Source: Paramecium pentaurelia
Lineage: Eukaryota > Ciliophora > Oligohymenophorea > Peniculida > Parameciidae
DNA: 64,000 nucleotides
Reading direction: 5' to 3'
NCBI GenBank assembly: GCA_905183005.1
Contig: CAJJDO010000007.1
Coordinates: forward strand, 310,001-374,000
In this document: one piece after another, positions 24,313 to 38,586 of the stretch
Layout: every line of letters begins with the position of its first letter
Numbering within the stretch: the stretch's first letter is position 1
Translations under genes and position numbers: made by a program
The notes under the pieces: generated by a model
What the model saw: the letters and a program-made list of their open reading frames with translations, nothing else
Databases searched by the model: none
Told to the model about the DNA's origin: nothing

Positions 24313-27300
24313 ATGGATAGTGACAATAATAAACGTTTCAATTTTGATCACCTTTCTCAAAGATAGCTTAAAAATAGACTGTACAAAAACATTAATCGAT
24401 ATGATCCTACCGAAAGAAAACATACTTAACCACTCTCTACTGCATCTAAACCATATTTGATACCAAAAATTTCAAAATAGAGATTGGAACCAATTATATC
24501 ACCTTAAGTCAATTTAGGTGTGACAATTTAATAAGGTAGAATTCTTCTTGATCAATCTGCATATTAATCTGGCAAAAGTATTTGTTGTCATTACTAACTC
24601 AAGACATTAGAAATGATACTTCTTTTGCTCAAGATCACTCTAAAAAACCTAAGAATTTATCACCTTTAGAATAAAGACTATAAAGTGATTATGGAATGAG
24701 TATGTTAGATGATGTATAGAATCCTAATTCATCAGTCAATGAAACTATTTTAAATCTATTTTAATTTCCTGAGAAAAGGAAAGACACATCTATCTTAAAA
24801 AAAGAATTAAAAAAATAAAAGAAGAAATAATAATAATAATCTTATTTATCTCCTATGGATTTTATTTATTTAATAAGAACAGATCCTGAAATGGCTGATT
24901 AATTTTGTTATTTGAATAAAAGAGATCATGCTTATGATTATGAAATTGTAGAATTTGAAGATAGAAATATTAAAGAATATATGACAATAAGTGCTAGAGG
25001 AATTACCTATTATTAAAATGAAGAAACAACTTTTTTAACTATTGAAGAATGGTAAAGAGAGGCTAATCTATTTTAAGACTTATAGAAAATTGATTTTTTT
25101 AGAAAATACAAATTATGGAAAAATTTCTTTTTATGGAAAAGACTTATGAGAAAGAAAATTTTAGCTAAAAATTAAGAATTAATGGTTTCAAATATGTTTA
25201 CAACAGATAAATAATTAAGAATTACTTTATTAGAAGTTAAAAGAATATGTTAATAAATGGCATCTGATATAAGATTTTTAGATACTTCAACAGCAATACC
25301 TTAAACTCTTGATAATTTTAAAATTATATAAGATAAACATCTAATGTCTAAAATGGATAAATAATTTGATTCTTATGAACAATAAATTTAATAAATAATA
25401 ATAGAATGTTGTTAAAAATCATTAATAAATTTTAAGGAAACTCACCGTATCTCATTACAAGAAGATGATAATGAAGAAAGAGCACCTTTATTAGTAGGTG
25501 ATGAATCTGGGAAAGAGATGCCATTTACTACTGAGGCTACTATCAGAACTCATTATAAAAGGTTGAGAAAATTTGTTAAATATCTTGATTATGTAATTAT
25601 GGATGCTAAATTATAAATGATGCAAAATTCAGTTGAACATATTGTTAAATAAATTAGAGATTTTAATGAATTATATAGACAGAATTTGGGAGGTAAAAGA
25701 AAAGGATATTATGGAAAAGGTTAACCATAGTGTTGGATAATTGTTGAAGCTGTTGGTAAAGGAGATAATATACTATTTAATCCTTTAAGAGAATAACTTT
25801 TTAAATTATTTGAAAGTGTAGTTAACAATAGTGTAATACGTATAACTACTAGACATAAGGAAATGTTATCAATGGCAGAATTATAACAATATATATAAGA
25901 TGATGGTAATCAATAATTGGAAAAAGTTGATGTTAAATCAATAATAAATGCAAGTGAAAACTTTCAAAATCTTTGTGGTTAAATGAGAAGAGAATTAGAA
26001 GTTGCATTTGATCATCTTGAATAATATGCTGATAAATTGAAACCTTTTTTGAAATGGTATGTAGAGAACACTGGTGTAAATATTGAAAAACAATTTACAG
26101 ATAAGGATGTGGATGAATATAGAAATGCCATAAATAGATATAAAAAGTAAGATCAATTATTTTAAGATATGGAACCTACATAAGAGATAGGTGTGATTCT
26201 ATTTGATAATCATAAGTTAAAGGCAAAAATAAAATCTAGTGCAATGCATTGCATAGTTGAATTATAAAGATTTATACCAGATTATATGTATAAGAAAGCA
26301 ATACTATTTACAAAGAAAACAGCTCAATTATATTCTACAATCGCTATATCTCCTATAACAGTTGAATAATTTGTAAATTATATGGATGCTGTTAATGTAA
26401 TTAATAATTAATTCGAAGATTTAAGTAATACTTCATAAGAGGTCACTGCAATGGCTTTACTTATGGATGAATTAAAGATTAAGATCTAAGATACACATAA
26501 ATAAAAATTTGGTGAATGTATATAATAGGTGAGTTAATTGCGTAAAAAAGTGGATGATGCTATGGTAAATTATGATTAAAATTTAAATAAATTTAGAAAA
26601 GATATGGAAAGAATGATACCATAGGTAGATAATACAGTTAAGGATTTAAATGAAAGAGTTTCAGAATAACCATTGAGTTCTTTGTCTGCTGATTTAAATG
26701 ATATGATTACATTTGTTACTGGAATTAGAAAATAAGTAGATGAATTAAAGATACATGCTAAAAAATTAAATGATTATTAAATTGCATTAAATTTAGAATA
26801 TACACCATTTGAAAAATTAGAAATATTTAATAATGAATTTACATTATTAGAAAGATTGTGGTGTGGTAGAAATGAATGGGTTCAAAATTATTCATTTTGG
26901 TTGAAATAACATTATACAGAAATTGATTTAGAAGAAATGAATAATGTTATGGAAAAATTATAAAAGACAGCTAATTTATGTGCTAAAGAATTAGATAAAA
27001 ATGAAGTAGCAAGAGTTTTTAAATCAGATATTGAAGCATTTAGAGGAATTTATCAAGTACTTTAAGCATTAAAAGATCCAGCTATTTCAGATAAGTAATG
27101 GAATTAAATTAGATAATTAATACTTGAAAATTAATAAGTATTTAAAGAACTAATTGTAGAACCATTTACTCCTTTAGATAATCCAATATATGATGTTTAA
27201 TGGATTACAAAAGTTGGTTTAGATTATATAAAAGACAAGTTAAGTGAAATTGCTTTGAGAGCAGCTAAGGAAATTGAATTAGTTAAAATGTTAGAATAAG

Positions 27301-30300
27301 TAGAATCAATTTGGAGATAAGCTATTATTACTGTTTAACCATATAGAGAATCAAAGGATATCTTTATATTAGGAAATAATCAAGATTTAATATCTAAGAT
27401 AGATGATACTCTTTTAACTGTTAATAATATTTTAGCATCTCGATTTGTTGAAGGTATAAGATCTGAAGTAGAGAGATAACAATCTTTATTAAGATATTTT
27501 TAAGAATTATTTGATGAATGGAGATTACATCAAAGAAACTGGCTTTATTTGGAACCTATTTTGAATTCACCTTATAGTGCTAAAAATTTAGTAAAAGAGT
27601 CTAAAATATTTTAATAAGCTGATATATTATGGAAGAAATTAATGAGAACTGTTAGAGATAATAGTATAGCTAAAAGATGGGCTGATGATTATTAAAATAG
27701 ATAATATTTTAATTAATTAAGATAAAATAATAATAATTTTGATGTTATTTAAAAAGCTTTAGATGAATTTTTAGAAAAGAAAAGAGATGCATTTTAAAGA
27801 TTTTATTTTTTATCTAATGATGAACTTTTAGATATATTATCAAATGCTAAAAATGTTTAATCTATTTAACCATATTTAAGAAAATGTTTTGAAAATTTAG
27901 TTAAGATTTAATTTGATTAATAAGAAAATGCTATAGGAATGATATCAGCTGAAGGAGAAATTGCAGTACTTAAGGGATATACAGCTAGAGGAGAAGTAGA
28001 AGATTGGTTTAAAGGATTAGAAGACAAAATGAAGAGTTCTTTGAATGGAGTTATGAGATAATCTCTTATTAAATATTAATTAGAAGATACTTAAAGAAAG
28101 GATTGGATATTTGAATTTCCTTTATAAATTATAATCACTATTGATTCAATATTTTGGACTAAAATTACAGAAGAGAATTATTTATAAGTAAATGCAGAAG
28201 GAGATTTAGATGATTGGTATGATACTAATGTAGTTATGCTAGATGAATTAACATAATTAATTAGAGGAAATCTAAATGAATTATAAAGAAGAACTCTTTT
28301 AGCCTTAGTTACATAGGATGTACATTTTAGAGATATTGTTGATAATATGAGAAATGAATCTGTAGAAGGCATAATGGATTTTAAATGGCAATAATAATTG
28401 AGATTTTATCATGATGAAGAAAGTGTATAGGCAAGATAAGCAAATGCAAAAATTATGTATGGTTATGAGTATTTGGGATCAACAACAAGATTAATTATTA
28501 CACCATTAACTGATAGATGTTGGATGACTATTACAGGAGCTTTAGGTATTAAATTAGGAGCAGCTCCACAAGGACCAGCTGGTACTGGAAAAACAGAATC
28601 ATGTAAAGATTTAGCTAAGGCATTGGGTAGATATTGTATAGTGTTTAATTGTTCAGATTAGATTACAGCTAAAATGATAGAAAAATTATTTGCAGGATTA
28701 GCATATTGTGGAGCTTGGGTTTGTTTAGATGAATTTAATAGAATCCATATTGAAGTATTATCAGTTATAGCATAATAAGTATAAACAATAAGAGAAGCTT
28801 TGTTAGAATATAAAATGAATTTTTATTTTTTTGGTAAAAATGTATAATTGAATCCTGATTTGGGTATATTTATTACAATGAATCCTGGTTATGTAGGTAG
28901 AACAGAATTACCTGATAATTTGAAAGTACTTTTTAGACCAGTAGCTATGATGGTTCCAGATTATAGATTGATTTCAGAAATTATGTTATTTGCTGAAGGA
29001 TTTTCAAATGCTAAAGATTTATCAAGAAAGATGATTAAATTATATCAATTAAGTTCAGAATAATTGAGTTAATAAAATCATTATGATTTTGGTATGAGAG
29101 CAGTTAAATCTGTATTAGTTATGGCTGGATCATTAAAAAGGGCAGAATTAAATATTAATGAAGATATTGTATTAGTTAGAGCAATGAGAGAAAGCAATTT
29201 ACCAAAATTTTTATCTCATGATATACCATTATTTAATGCTATAGTAAGTGATCTATTTCCAGGAATTTAAATATCAGTAGAATAGAATGAAGAGTTAGAA
29301 AAAACTATTAAAAATGTTATAGAATTTAATAATTTATAATAATAAGATACTTTTATAGAAAAAGTTTTATAATTTCATGAAACTTTAAAAGTGAGATTTG
29401 GAGTAGTGTTAGTTGGAGTTACAATGGGTGGTAAATCTTAAGTTCAAAATGTACTTAGAGAATCTTATATGAAATTATATGAATAGTATTCATAATAAGA
29501 AGTTAATGATCATTAAATTTATCAGAAAATCTAAAATTAGATCTTAAACCCAAAAGCTATAACAATAGAAGAATTATATGGTTAATTTGATATGATAACT
29601 TAATAATGGACTGATGGTTTAGCTTCTCATATAATTAGAGGATAAGCATCTATAGATATGGAAGAAAAGAAATGGGTTGTATTTGATGGACCTGTTGATG
29701 CCATATGGGTTGAAAATTTAAATACTGTATTAGATGATTCAATGACTTTATGTTTAAGTAATGGTGAGAGAATCAAATTGAATAATTAAATGAGAATGAT
29801 CTTTGAAGTATTGGATTTAAATGCAGCTTCACCTGCAACTATAAGTAGATGTGGTATAGTTTATATAGATGATACAGTATTAGGATATGAACCTATTGTA
29901 TTTACTGAAGCAATGACACTTATTGATATTCTAAGCAATGATATTATAGATCATTTATTAGTATAAATTAAAGTTTCATTTAGTAAATCAATTAATTAAG
30001 TTATTAAACATTGTAAATAATTAATACCTGTTTATGAAACATAAATGGCAGTTGGATTAATTAAAATAATAAGAATGGTAATATAATACTATAATTAATA
30101 ATTAAATTGTAATTTAAGAGATGAAATTTCTAAAAAACATTTAGAAAAGCTTTTTGTTTGGGTATATGCATGGTCTGTAGGTGCAACATTAATATCTGAT
30201 GATTATTAAAAATTTGAGAGTATAATTAATGATACTTTCTCAGTGGATATTTTACCTAGAGGATCTTTATTATCTAGTTTAGTAAAAATTACTAAAATAG

Positions 30301-33300
30301 ATGGATTAATTGATATTAATTATACTTAATGGAATGATATTATTCCATAATTTCAATATATTAAAGGTATGAGTTACTTTGACATGATTGTATAAACTCC
30401 AGAAACAGTGGCTCATGGTTGGTTTTTAGAATAAGCTGTAAATACAAATTGTCCTATTTTTATAACTGGAGTTACTGGAACAGGTAAAACTATTATGATA
30501 AATTCTACTATACAAAAATTAAGAGATTGTGGTTTAATAGCTTTAATGTAAATGACATTCTCAGCAAAAACATCTAGTTAAACAACTTAATTAAGCATAG
30601 AATAAAAATTATAAGTTTAACGTAAGAAAGGTAGAACTATTCTAATGCCTCCTCCTGGTAAAAAATTTGTTGTATTTATTGATGATGTCAATATGCCTTC
30701 ATTAGAATAATATGGTGCTTAACCACCTATTGAATTATTAAGATAATTTATAGATTATAAAGGAGTTTATGATAGAAAAACATTTAATTGGAAGAATGTA
30801 GATAATACAATATTAATTTGTGCTTGTGGTCCACCTGGAGGAGGTCGATCTCCTTTAACTATTAGATTTACTCGTCATTTTGTTTTATTGAGTGTACCCA
30901 ATTCAAGTGATGAAACATTATCCTGTATTTTTAGTAGAATTTTAAAGGCTTATTTTAAAAATAATTATTTTAAAAATGAAATTATTGATTTAAGTGATAA
31001 TTATTCAATTGTAAATGCAACTCTATCAATGTATTAAGATATTTAAAAAACTTTATTACCTACTCCAGAAAAATCTCATTATGTATTCAATTTAAGAGAT
31101 GTTAGCAAAATCTTTTAAGGTATTTTATAAGCTAAACCTTTGATTTATGTTAAGTGTGATTAAATAATTAGATTATGGGCACATGAAACATGTCGTGTAT
31201 TTATGGATAGATTAATTAATTAATAGGATTAAGATTGGTTTAAAGAGAATTTAGTTAAAAATATATTCTTATTTTTTAAGACTGAATATAAGGTTAATGA
31301 ATTATTTGATTCATAAAGACCTTTTATTTTTGCTGATTTTTAGAAAAAAGTAGAAATATAAGATCGTATTTATGAAGAAGTCAAAGATTATAATTAACTT
31401 ATTAAAGTTATTAATGATTATATGTTTGGATAAACAAAAATGAATTTAGTACTCTTTAAGGATGCTATTCAATATTTAACAAGAATTAGTAGAGTATTAA
31501 GATAATAAAGAGGACATTTTATGTTAGTTGGATTTGGAGGTTCAGGTAAGAAATCTTTAATATAACTGGGAGCTGTATTAGCTGGATGTAAAGTTGAAAC
31601 TATAGAATGTAAGAGAAATTATGGAAAAAAAGAATTTAAAGAGGTATTATTTAGAATGATGTGTGCAGTTGGAATTGATAATAAATTAATTGCTTTTTCT
31701 TTTACAGATACTTAAATTTTATAAGAAAGTTTCTTAGAAGATATTAATAGTCTCCTTAATTCTGGTGAAGTACCTAATATGTTAACAAAAGATGATTTAG
31801 AGTTGATAAATTAAGGATTATAGGCAGAAGCTAAAGAATTAAATATAAATCATATATATCCTTATTTTGTATAAAAAGTGAGATCGAATCTACACATTGT
31901 ATTAGGACTGTCACCAATTGGAGGTAAATTGAGAATCAGATTGAGAATGTTTCCAAGTTTATTAAACTGTTGTACTATATAATGGTTATAAAAATGGCCA
32001 TAAGAAGCATTGATGAGTGTTGCAGAAATGTTTTTATCAACACTTGAATTTGATGGATTAACAAAAGAGATGAAATAAAATTTATATTAGATGTGTGTTT
32101 ATGTTCATTAAAGTGTTGATAAAAAATGTGAAGATTTTCAAATTGCCTTTAATAGATAAGTTTATATTACACCTAAATCATATCTTGATTTAATAGAGTA
32201 ATACAAAACATTATTAATGATGAAAAAAGAAGAATTGGTAACCCATAAATTAAAATTATCTTCAGGATTATAAAAATTACATGAAGTAAATAGTATTATT
32301 AGTGATTTAAAAGTTAAATTGACTTAAATGTAACCTATTCTTAAATAAAAGACCATTGAATAAGAGCAATTGTTATAAAAATTATAAATTGATTCAACTG
32401 AGGCAAATAGAGTTAAATAATTAGTATCAGAAGAAGAAAGATAAGTTAATGAGTAAGCTTCTAAAATTAAAGAGACAAAAGCTGAAGCTGATAAAATTCT
32501 TAATGAAGCTATTCCTACTTTAAATAATGCCATAGAAGCACTTAATATACTTAATAGAAATGATATTAATGAATTTAAAAATAATAATAATCCATAACCT
32601 ATAATACGTTTCACTTTTGAATGTGTAGCTATTTTATTTGAAGAAAAATTAGATTGGGATTCTATTAAAAAATTATTAACAGATCTAAATTTCTTATAAA
32701 AAATGAAAGGATTAGATGTGACTCGTATAAAACCTGCAACTTAAATCAAAATTAAAACTAAAATTGCTAGTAATCCAGAATTTATTCCTAATTTAATTTA
32801 AAAAATTAGTATTACTGCAAAAACAATATGTGAATGGGTAAGGGCTGTAAGTGAATTTATAGATATTAATAATGATGTAGAAAAGAAAAAATCATAGGTT
32901 GAAAATATGAATTAATAATTAGAAAAAGCAAAAAAGGAATTGGCTTAGAAATAATCTGAACTTGCTTAAGTTGTAAGAAAAGTAACTGAATTAGAAATAT
33001 AATTTAATTCAAATAAATAAGATAAAGATCTACTTGATTAAAATATTTAAACTACTCAATAAAGATTAATAAGAGCTGAAGAACTTACAATAGGATTAGC
33101 AGATGAATAAGATAGATGGAAAACAAAAGTTTAAAGTCTCACTGAAGAAATTTAATTGCTCTTAGGAAATGTATTTTTAGGTAGTGCTACTGTAACATAC
33201 ATTGGACCTTTCTCTGGAACATATAGAAATTAATTAATTTAGAATTGGATTGAAAAAGCAACAGAATTAGCATTTCCATCAGTTAAAAAATATAATTTTG

Positions 33301-36300
33301 AATCTGTTTTAGGTGATACTCTTGAAATTAAGTAATGGATTGCAAATGGATTGCCTAATGATACAATCTCAAAGTCAAATGTGATAATATCAAAATTTAG
33401 TAGATCATACCCTTTATTTATTGATCCTTAATTGTAGGCCAATACTTGGATCAAAAATACATACAAGGATTTAAATCTTAAAGTCTTAAAATATACTTAA
33501 GAAGGTCTTATTAAACATATTGAAAATTCAATATAAATTGGTGTACCTTTACTATTAGAAGATGTTTAAGATTAACTTGATACTTTTTTAGATCCTGTAT
33601 TACTTAAATAGATTAATGTTACAAATAAAAAAAAAATGATTAAAATTGGAGATAAGGAAATAGAATTTGATCCAAATTTTAAATTATTCATATGTACTAA
33701 ACTTTCTAATCCATAATTTTTACCAGAAATATTTATTAGGGTTACAGTTATAAATTTTACAGTAACAGAATAAGGTTTAGAAGAATAATTACTTGGAGAT
33801 ATTGTATATATTGAAAAACCAGAAATGGAAGAAGAACAAAAAGATTTAGTTAAGAACATCTCAACAGGAATGAGGAGTCTTCGTAAAAATGAAGAAGAAA
33901 TATTAAATCTTTTGTCTAATTCAAAGGGAATGATATTAGATAATGTAGATTTAATAGAAAGTCTGAAAATATCTAAATAAGAAGCAATATAAGTAAAAGA
34001 AACATTAGTCACATAAGAGTAGAAATCTGTAGAGATAGAAAAAGTCAGATAACAATATTTACCAATAGCTACAAGAGGAAGTTTGCTCTATTTTGTTATT
34101 GCTGACTTTGCTCTTGTAGATCCAATGTATTAATTTTCATTAAATTGCTTTAAGAAATTATATTAAAATGTTATTAAGAATTCTGAAAAAAATGATAATA
34201 TATAGATTAGAATAGCAACACTATTAGATTGTATAACAGAAACAATATATACAAATATTTGTAGAGGTTTATTTAATTAACATAAAAGAATATTTTCATT
34301 CTTGATGACTATTAAAATATAATTGCATGCTAAAGAAATAAGTTTTGCAGAATGGAATTTGTTTATAAGAGGAGCTAGTTTAATAGTGTAATCACCTCCT
34401 ATGCCTATCACCTTCAAATTGACACAAAGAATATGGCATGAATTTTATTAATTATCAATTGTTCATTAGAACTTTACATAAATTTATAATCAAGCCTTGA
34501 TAAATTTTAAAGAAATAGAAAATTTAATATAATCAGAAAATCTATGGACTTTATTAAATGATTCATTGACACCATTTTAGAAATTAATGATAATTAAAGT
34601 ATTAAGATAGGAAGAATCTTTTTATGCAATGACATATTATGTAGAGGCAATTTTAGGTAAAAAATATACATCAAACTATCAATCTACAATTGAAGAACTA
34701 TTTAATGATACAGATCATAAAACTCCACTTATTTTTATTTTAAGTTAAGGAGTTGATCCTTTGACTAGTTTGATGAGATTTGTAAATTAAAAGAAAATCT
34801 CTTCTGAAAAATTAAGAATTTTATCATTAGGTTAAGGTTAAGCAATTATAGCTGAAAAAGCTATTGAAAGTGGTGTCAAAAGTGGTGAATGGGTTATATT
34901 ATAAAATTGTCATTTATGTAAAACTTTTATGACAACACTAGAAAAAAAGTTAGAATGGTTTGAAGACCCAGAACTTTAATCATAATTTAATCCAGGATTT
35001 AGATTAATGTTAACAAGTATGTCTTGTAATTATTTTCCTGTAAGTGTACTTTAGAATAGTTTAAAATTTACATTTGAATCTCCAAAAGGATTAAAATCTA
35101 ATATGTACAAAAGTTATACTGATTTATCAGCTGATTAAATAGAAAATTGTGATAAAAAAGAAACTTGGAAGAAATTATTATATTCTCTTTCATTCTTCCA
35201 TGCTGTAGTTTAAGAACGTCGTAAATTTGGTCCTTTGGGATGGAATATAAGTTATGAGTAAATTATAATAATTAAGTAGATTTAATGATTCTGATCTGGA
35301 AACATCATAAACATTACTGAAGAATTTTTTAGATATACATTAAGAGATTCCATGGGATGCCATTTTGTATGTAATAGGTGAGATAACTTATGGAGGTAGA
35401 ATAACTGATGATTGGGATAGAAGATGTCTATAAACAATTTTAAGTAAATACATCAAGTAATTATTATATATCTATATAATTTAGTGAAGATATTTTGAAT
35501 GATGGATATTCATTTTCTGAATCAGGAATATATAAATAACCTTGTGAAATGAATATAATTGATTATAGAAGATTGATTAATAAATATCCTGATTTTGAAA
35601 AACCTGAAGTATTTGGAATGAATGAAAATGCAAATCTAATATTTAAATAAACAGAATCTAAAATAGTATTATAAACTATACTAAGTATTTAACCAAATGA
35701 AATTATTTAAACAAATGAATCAGATCAAAAGATAAAAAGTTCTGATTAAATTGTATTTGATATATGTGAACATTTGCTTTAAAAGATTCCATTTTAAATA
35801 AAAGAATAAGAAAAGAAAAAAAAACTCACATTAATTAATTTCTAAGGTAATGCTTTAGAAATTGATTCTTTAAAAGTATGCTTAAATTAAGAAGTTTAAA
35901 GATTTAATTAATTATTATAAATAATTTCAAGTTCAATAAAGAATTTATAAGCTGCTATAAAAGGTGAAGTAGTTATGTCAGCTGATCTTGAAATGATGTA
36001 CAGCTCATTGCTTAATAATTAAGTACCACTGATTTGGGCAAATAAAGCATATCCAACTTTGAAACCTCTTGCTGCCTTTTATGAAGACATGATAAAAAGA
36101 GTGATTTTCTTTAAAGAATGGTTCAATTTAGAAGTTGGATAACCAAAAGGATATTGGATATCTGCTTTCTTCTTTCCTTAAGGATTCTTAACTTCTGTAT
36201 TATAAACATTTGCAAGAAAAAATTAGATTGCTATAGATGTACTAAGATTCAGCTTTAAGTTTTTCAATTTTATTGATAATGAGATGGTAAATTCATTTTA

Positions 36301-36670
36301 TCTATATTAGATAACTTCAATGCCTGATAATGGTGTATATATATATGGTTTATTTATTGAGGGGTGTAGATTTGATTTCAATAAAGGAATTTTAGAAGAT
36401 CAATTGCCAGGATAATTAATAGTTCAAGCTCCTATAATCCATTTTATACCTACTCAAGATTATAAGCCAAATTAGAACGATTATTCAATGCCTTTATATA
36501 AAACTAGTAATTTAAATATAAAAATTCTACCATTAGGCCTACGAGCAGGAGTTTTATCGACCACAGGACATTCAACTAACTTTATTAGAGCAATTGATTG
36601 TCCAACTAAGAAGAACCCTGATTATTGGATTCTCAATGGTGCTGCTTTCACCACTTAACTTAATGATTGA
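24313..36670 (+). CDS. Axonemal dynein heavy chain (single-headed inner-arm type)
   Basis: This 12.36-kb gene has only three introns (24578-24603, 35258-35279, 35457-35484) and encodes about 4,093 residues. The N-terminal tail is short, as in DNAH3/6/7/12-type inner-arm dyneins (DFIYLIRTDPEMADQF; ISARGITYYQNEE). The motor starts near residue 1380. AAA1 P-loop GPAGTGKTESCKD (near 1411) is followed by CGAWVCLDEFNRI. AAA2 has GVTMGGKSQ (near 1692), AAA3 GVTGTGKT (near 2043) and AAA4 GFGGSGKKSL (near 2397). Then come the coiled-coil stalk (about 2650-2980), AAA5/6, and the C-terminal domain ending PDYWILNGAAFTTQLND. AAA1 is intact, so ATP-driven microtubule sliding is expected in cilia. AAA2's P-loop is altered. 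The frame is intact throughout and starts 44 bp from NOP58's start. Confidence 0.96.
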
Positions 36671-36685
36671 TTTTTATATAATTAA

Positions 36686-38539
36686 ATGGAAGAACTTGAA
36701 TAATACTATTAAATCATCAAATTCTTAGGAGCAGGGGGTTTTGGTAAAGTCGTTGAAGCAGTATACAAATATGGTGGAGGAGAACATGTTGCCGTGAAAG
36801 TAAGATTACAATCTAATCTTTAAATTAGATTCTTCCCAAAAAAGAATATAAGGTAGCCTAGATTTTGTCAGAGGCTTAAATTCTTGCAAAGATGAAGCAT
36901 CCTAATATAGTTCAATTTAAGGGTGTAAGAGAAACAGAAAATAAACTGCTTATAGAAATGGCTCTTATAAAATAAGGTCCGTTGAAAGTGCGCAAATATA
37001 CATAATAAGAAGCTAGAATCATTATGACCAGTATATTCAAAGCAGTTTAGTTTATTCATGAACATGGAGTAGTGCATCGAGATCTCAAGCCTGAGGTAAC
37101 TATAATTGAATTAAGATAAGAGAATATACTAGTAGAAGACTCTAACGATTTCAGTACATTAAAGATTGTAGATTTTGGATTATCGGCTGGATAAATTGTA
37201 TTACATGGATAATGTGGAACACTTATTTATATGGCTCCAGAGCTATTTAGTTAACGTGTTTACTCTAAGCCAATAGATATTTGGAGTTGTGGAATTATAC
37301 TTTACTAAATGTTAACAGGAAAGCATCCTTTATATAAAGGAGGAGAGAATTCACATGATTATAAAAAGAAACTTCTAGATCCTAAGTGGGAATTCCCTGA
37401 AGATTTTGATCCTTTGGCTAAACATCTCTTTTTGAAATGTGTTTCTTTGGACCCTATTCATAGATATAGTGCAAATTAAATCTTATAACATCCTTGGATT
37501 ACTAATTCTAAAACAGATCCAATCCCATTGACTCTACCAGAAATGTATAGAGCATTCACTGTAAGAGAATAAATTCTATAGAAAATTAAAGCTATTATGC
37601 TATTAGTTTCAATTAAAGGTTTATAAGTAGACACGACGTAATAAAATTTATTATTTGAATCTTAGTTATTTGATGAAACAATCATAAAAATTATAGAATA
37701 ACACTTCTAATTTATTGGATAAAGATTATATAAAGGAGATGCTTAGAGAACAATAAGAATTAAAAGAAAATATTAATATACCACCAATTAAATAATAATT
37801 GAGATATGAGAAGATATTATAAGTATTAATAATATCAATATTTTAAGAGAATCTAAGAAAATGGAGTTAAAGAACCAGAAGAAAAATGTTTATCTAAAAA
37901 TTCTCAACATGTACACACTAATGAAAATAGTTAACCTTCATCTTCTCAAAAGTCTTTAAATAGTAGTGTAATTCATCATGATTCAAATCAAAAAGAACAA
38001 CTTTTTATATAGATTGGAAATAAACATCATTTTAAAAAGAGACTTTACAAAAAAACACATTATAGTGATAAAAAGAAAACATCAAATCCTTTTGAAATAC
38101 CAGCACTTCGTTCTAGATCAACAACAGCTAATAATAAAACTGAATTAAAATAAACTTAACCATAAAATTTTGAATCTCCCAAAAAACCTATCTCTATGAT
38201 TCGTCCCTTTAGGCAATAGTTTAATACTTAACAACAATAATAATAATAAAGTTAATCTCCAATTAAAAAAACTTAAGATTTAAAAAATAAAAGCAACAGT
38301 TCTACAAAAAAATTAAGTATTGTTGAATAAGAATGCATTGATGCTTACCGTTTCGATTAAGAAAGTAGATATTTTTATTTATCTCCTTTAAAGAAATCAT
38401 ACATAGTATGTTTATGCCAAGAGTGTTTAATAAAAAGATACTACCATTTTCAAGAAATTTTTAATAAAGATTTCCTGTTTAACCTCAAAGTTTAGAGTTT
38501 AATATCCTTAAACCACCACTACCTAGAAAAGTTATCTGA
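36686..38539 (+). CDS. Serine/threonine protein kinase with long Ser/Gln-rich tail
   Basis: Six exons (introns 29, 27, 28, 25 and 32 nt) give 570 residues. The kinase domain is at the N-terminus: IIKFLGAGGFGKVVEAVY, VAVK, KHPNIVQFKGVRET, HEHGVVHRDLKPE-NILVED, VDFGLSAG, GTLIYMAPELF, DIWSCGIILYQMLTGKHP and the HRYSANQILQHPW end. This order fits the CAMK/Ulk-like group, but no diagnostic accessory domain is visible and there are no EF-hands. A coiled, basic section follows (LLDKDYIKEMLREQQELKE), then about 200 residues of Ser/Gln/Lys-rich sequence with a poly-Gln run. The 27-nt intron at 37096-37122 sits inside HRDLKPEN, has no stop and ends GAG, so it is less certain. The start codon is 15 bp after the dynein stop. 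Confidence 0.88.
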
Positions 38540-38586
38540 TTATGTTTTATATAATATATATTTATTTATCTTTGTTTTTAAGGAAA

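Noticed and set aside
28178..28661. Short frames on both strands within the dynein gene
   Set aside because: These are fragments or antisense shadows of the single long dynein frame read with TAA/TAG as glutamine.
33572..34012. 146-residue minus-strand frame
   Set aside because: It lies fully antisense to the dynein coding region, where conserved motor sequence explains the DNA.
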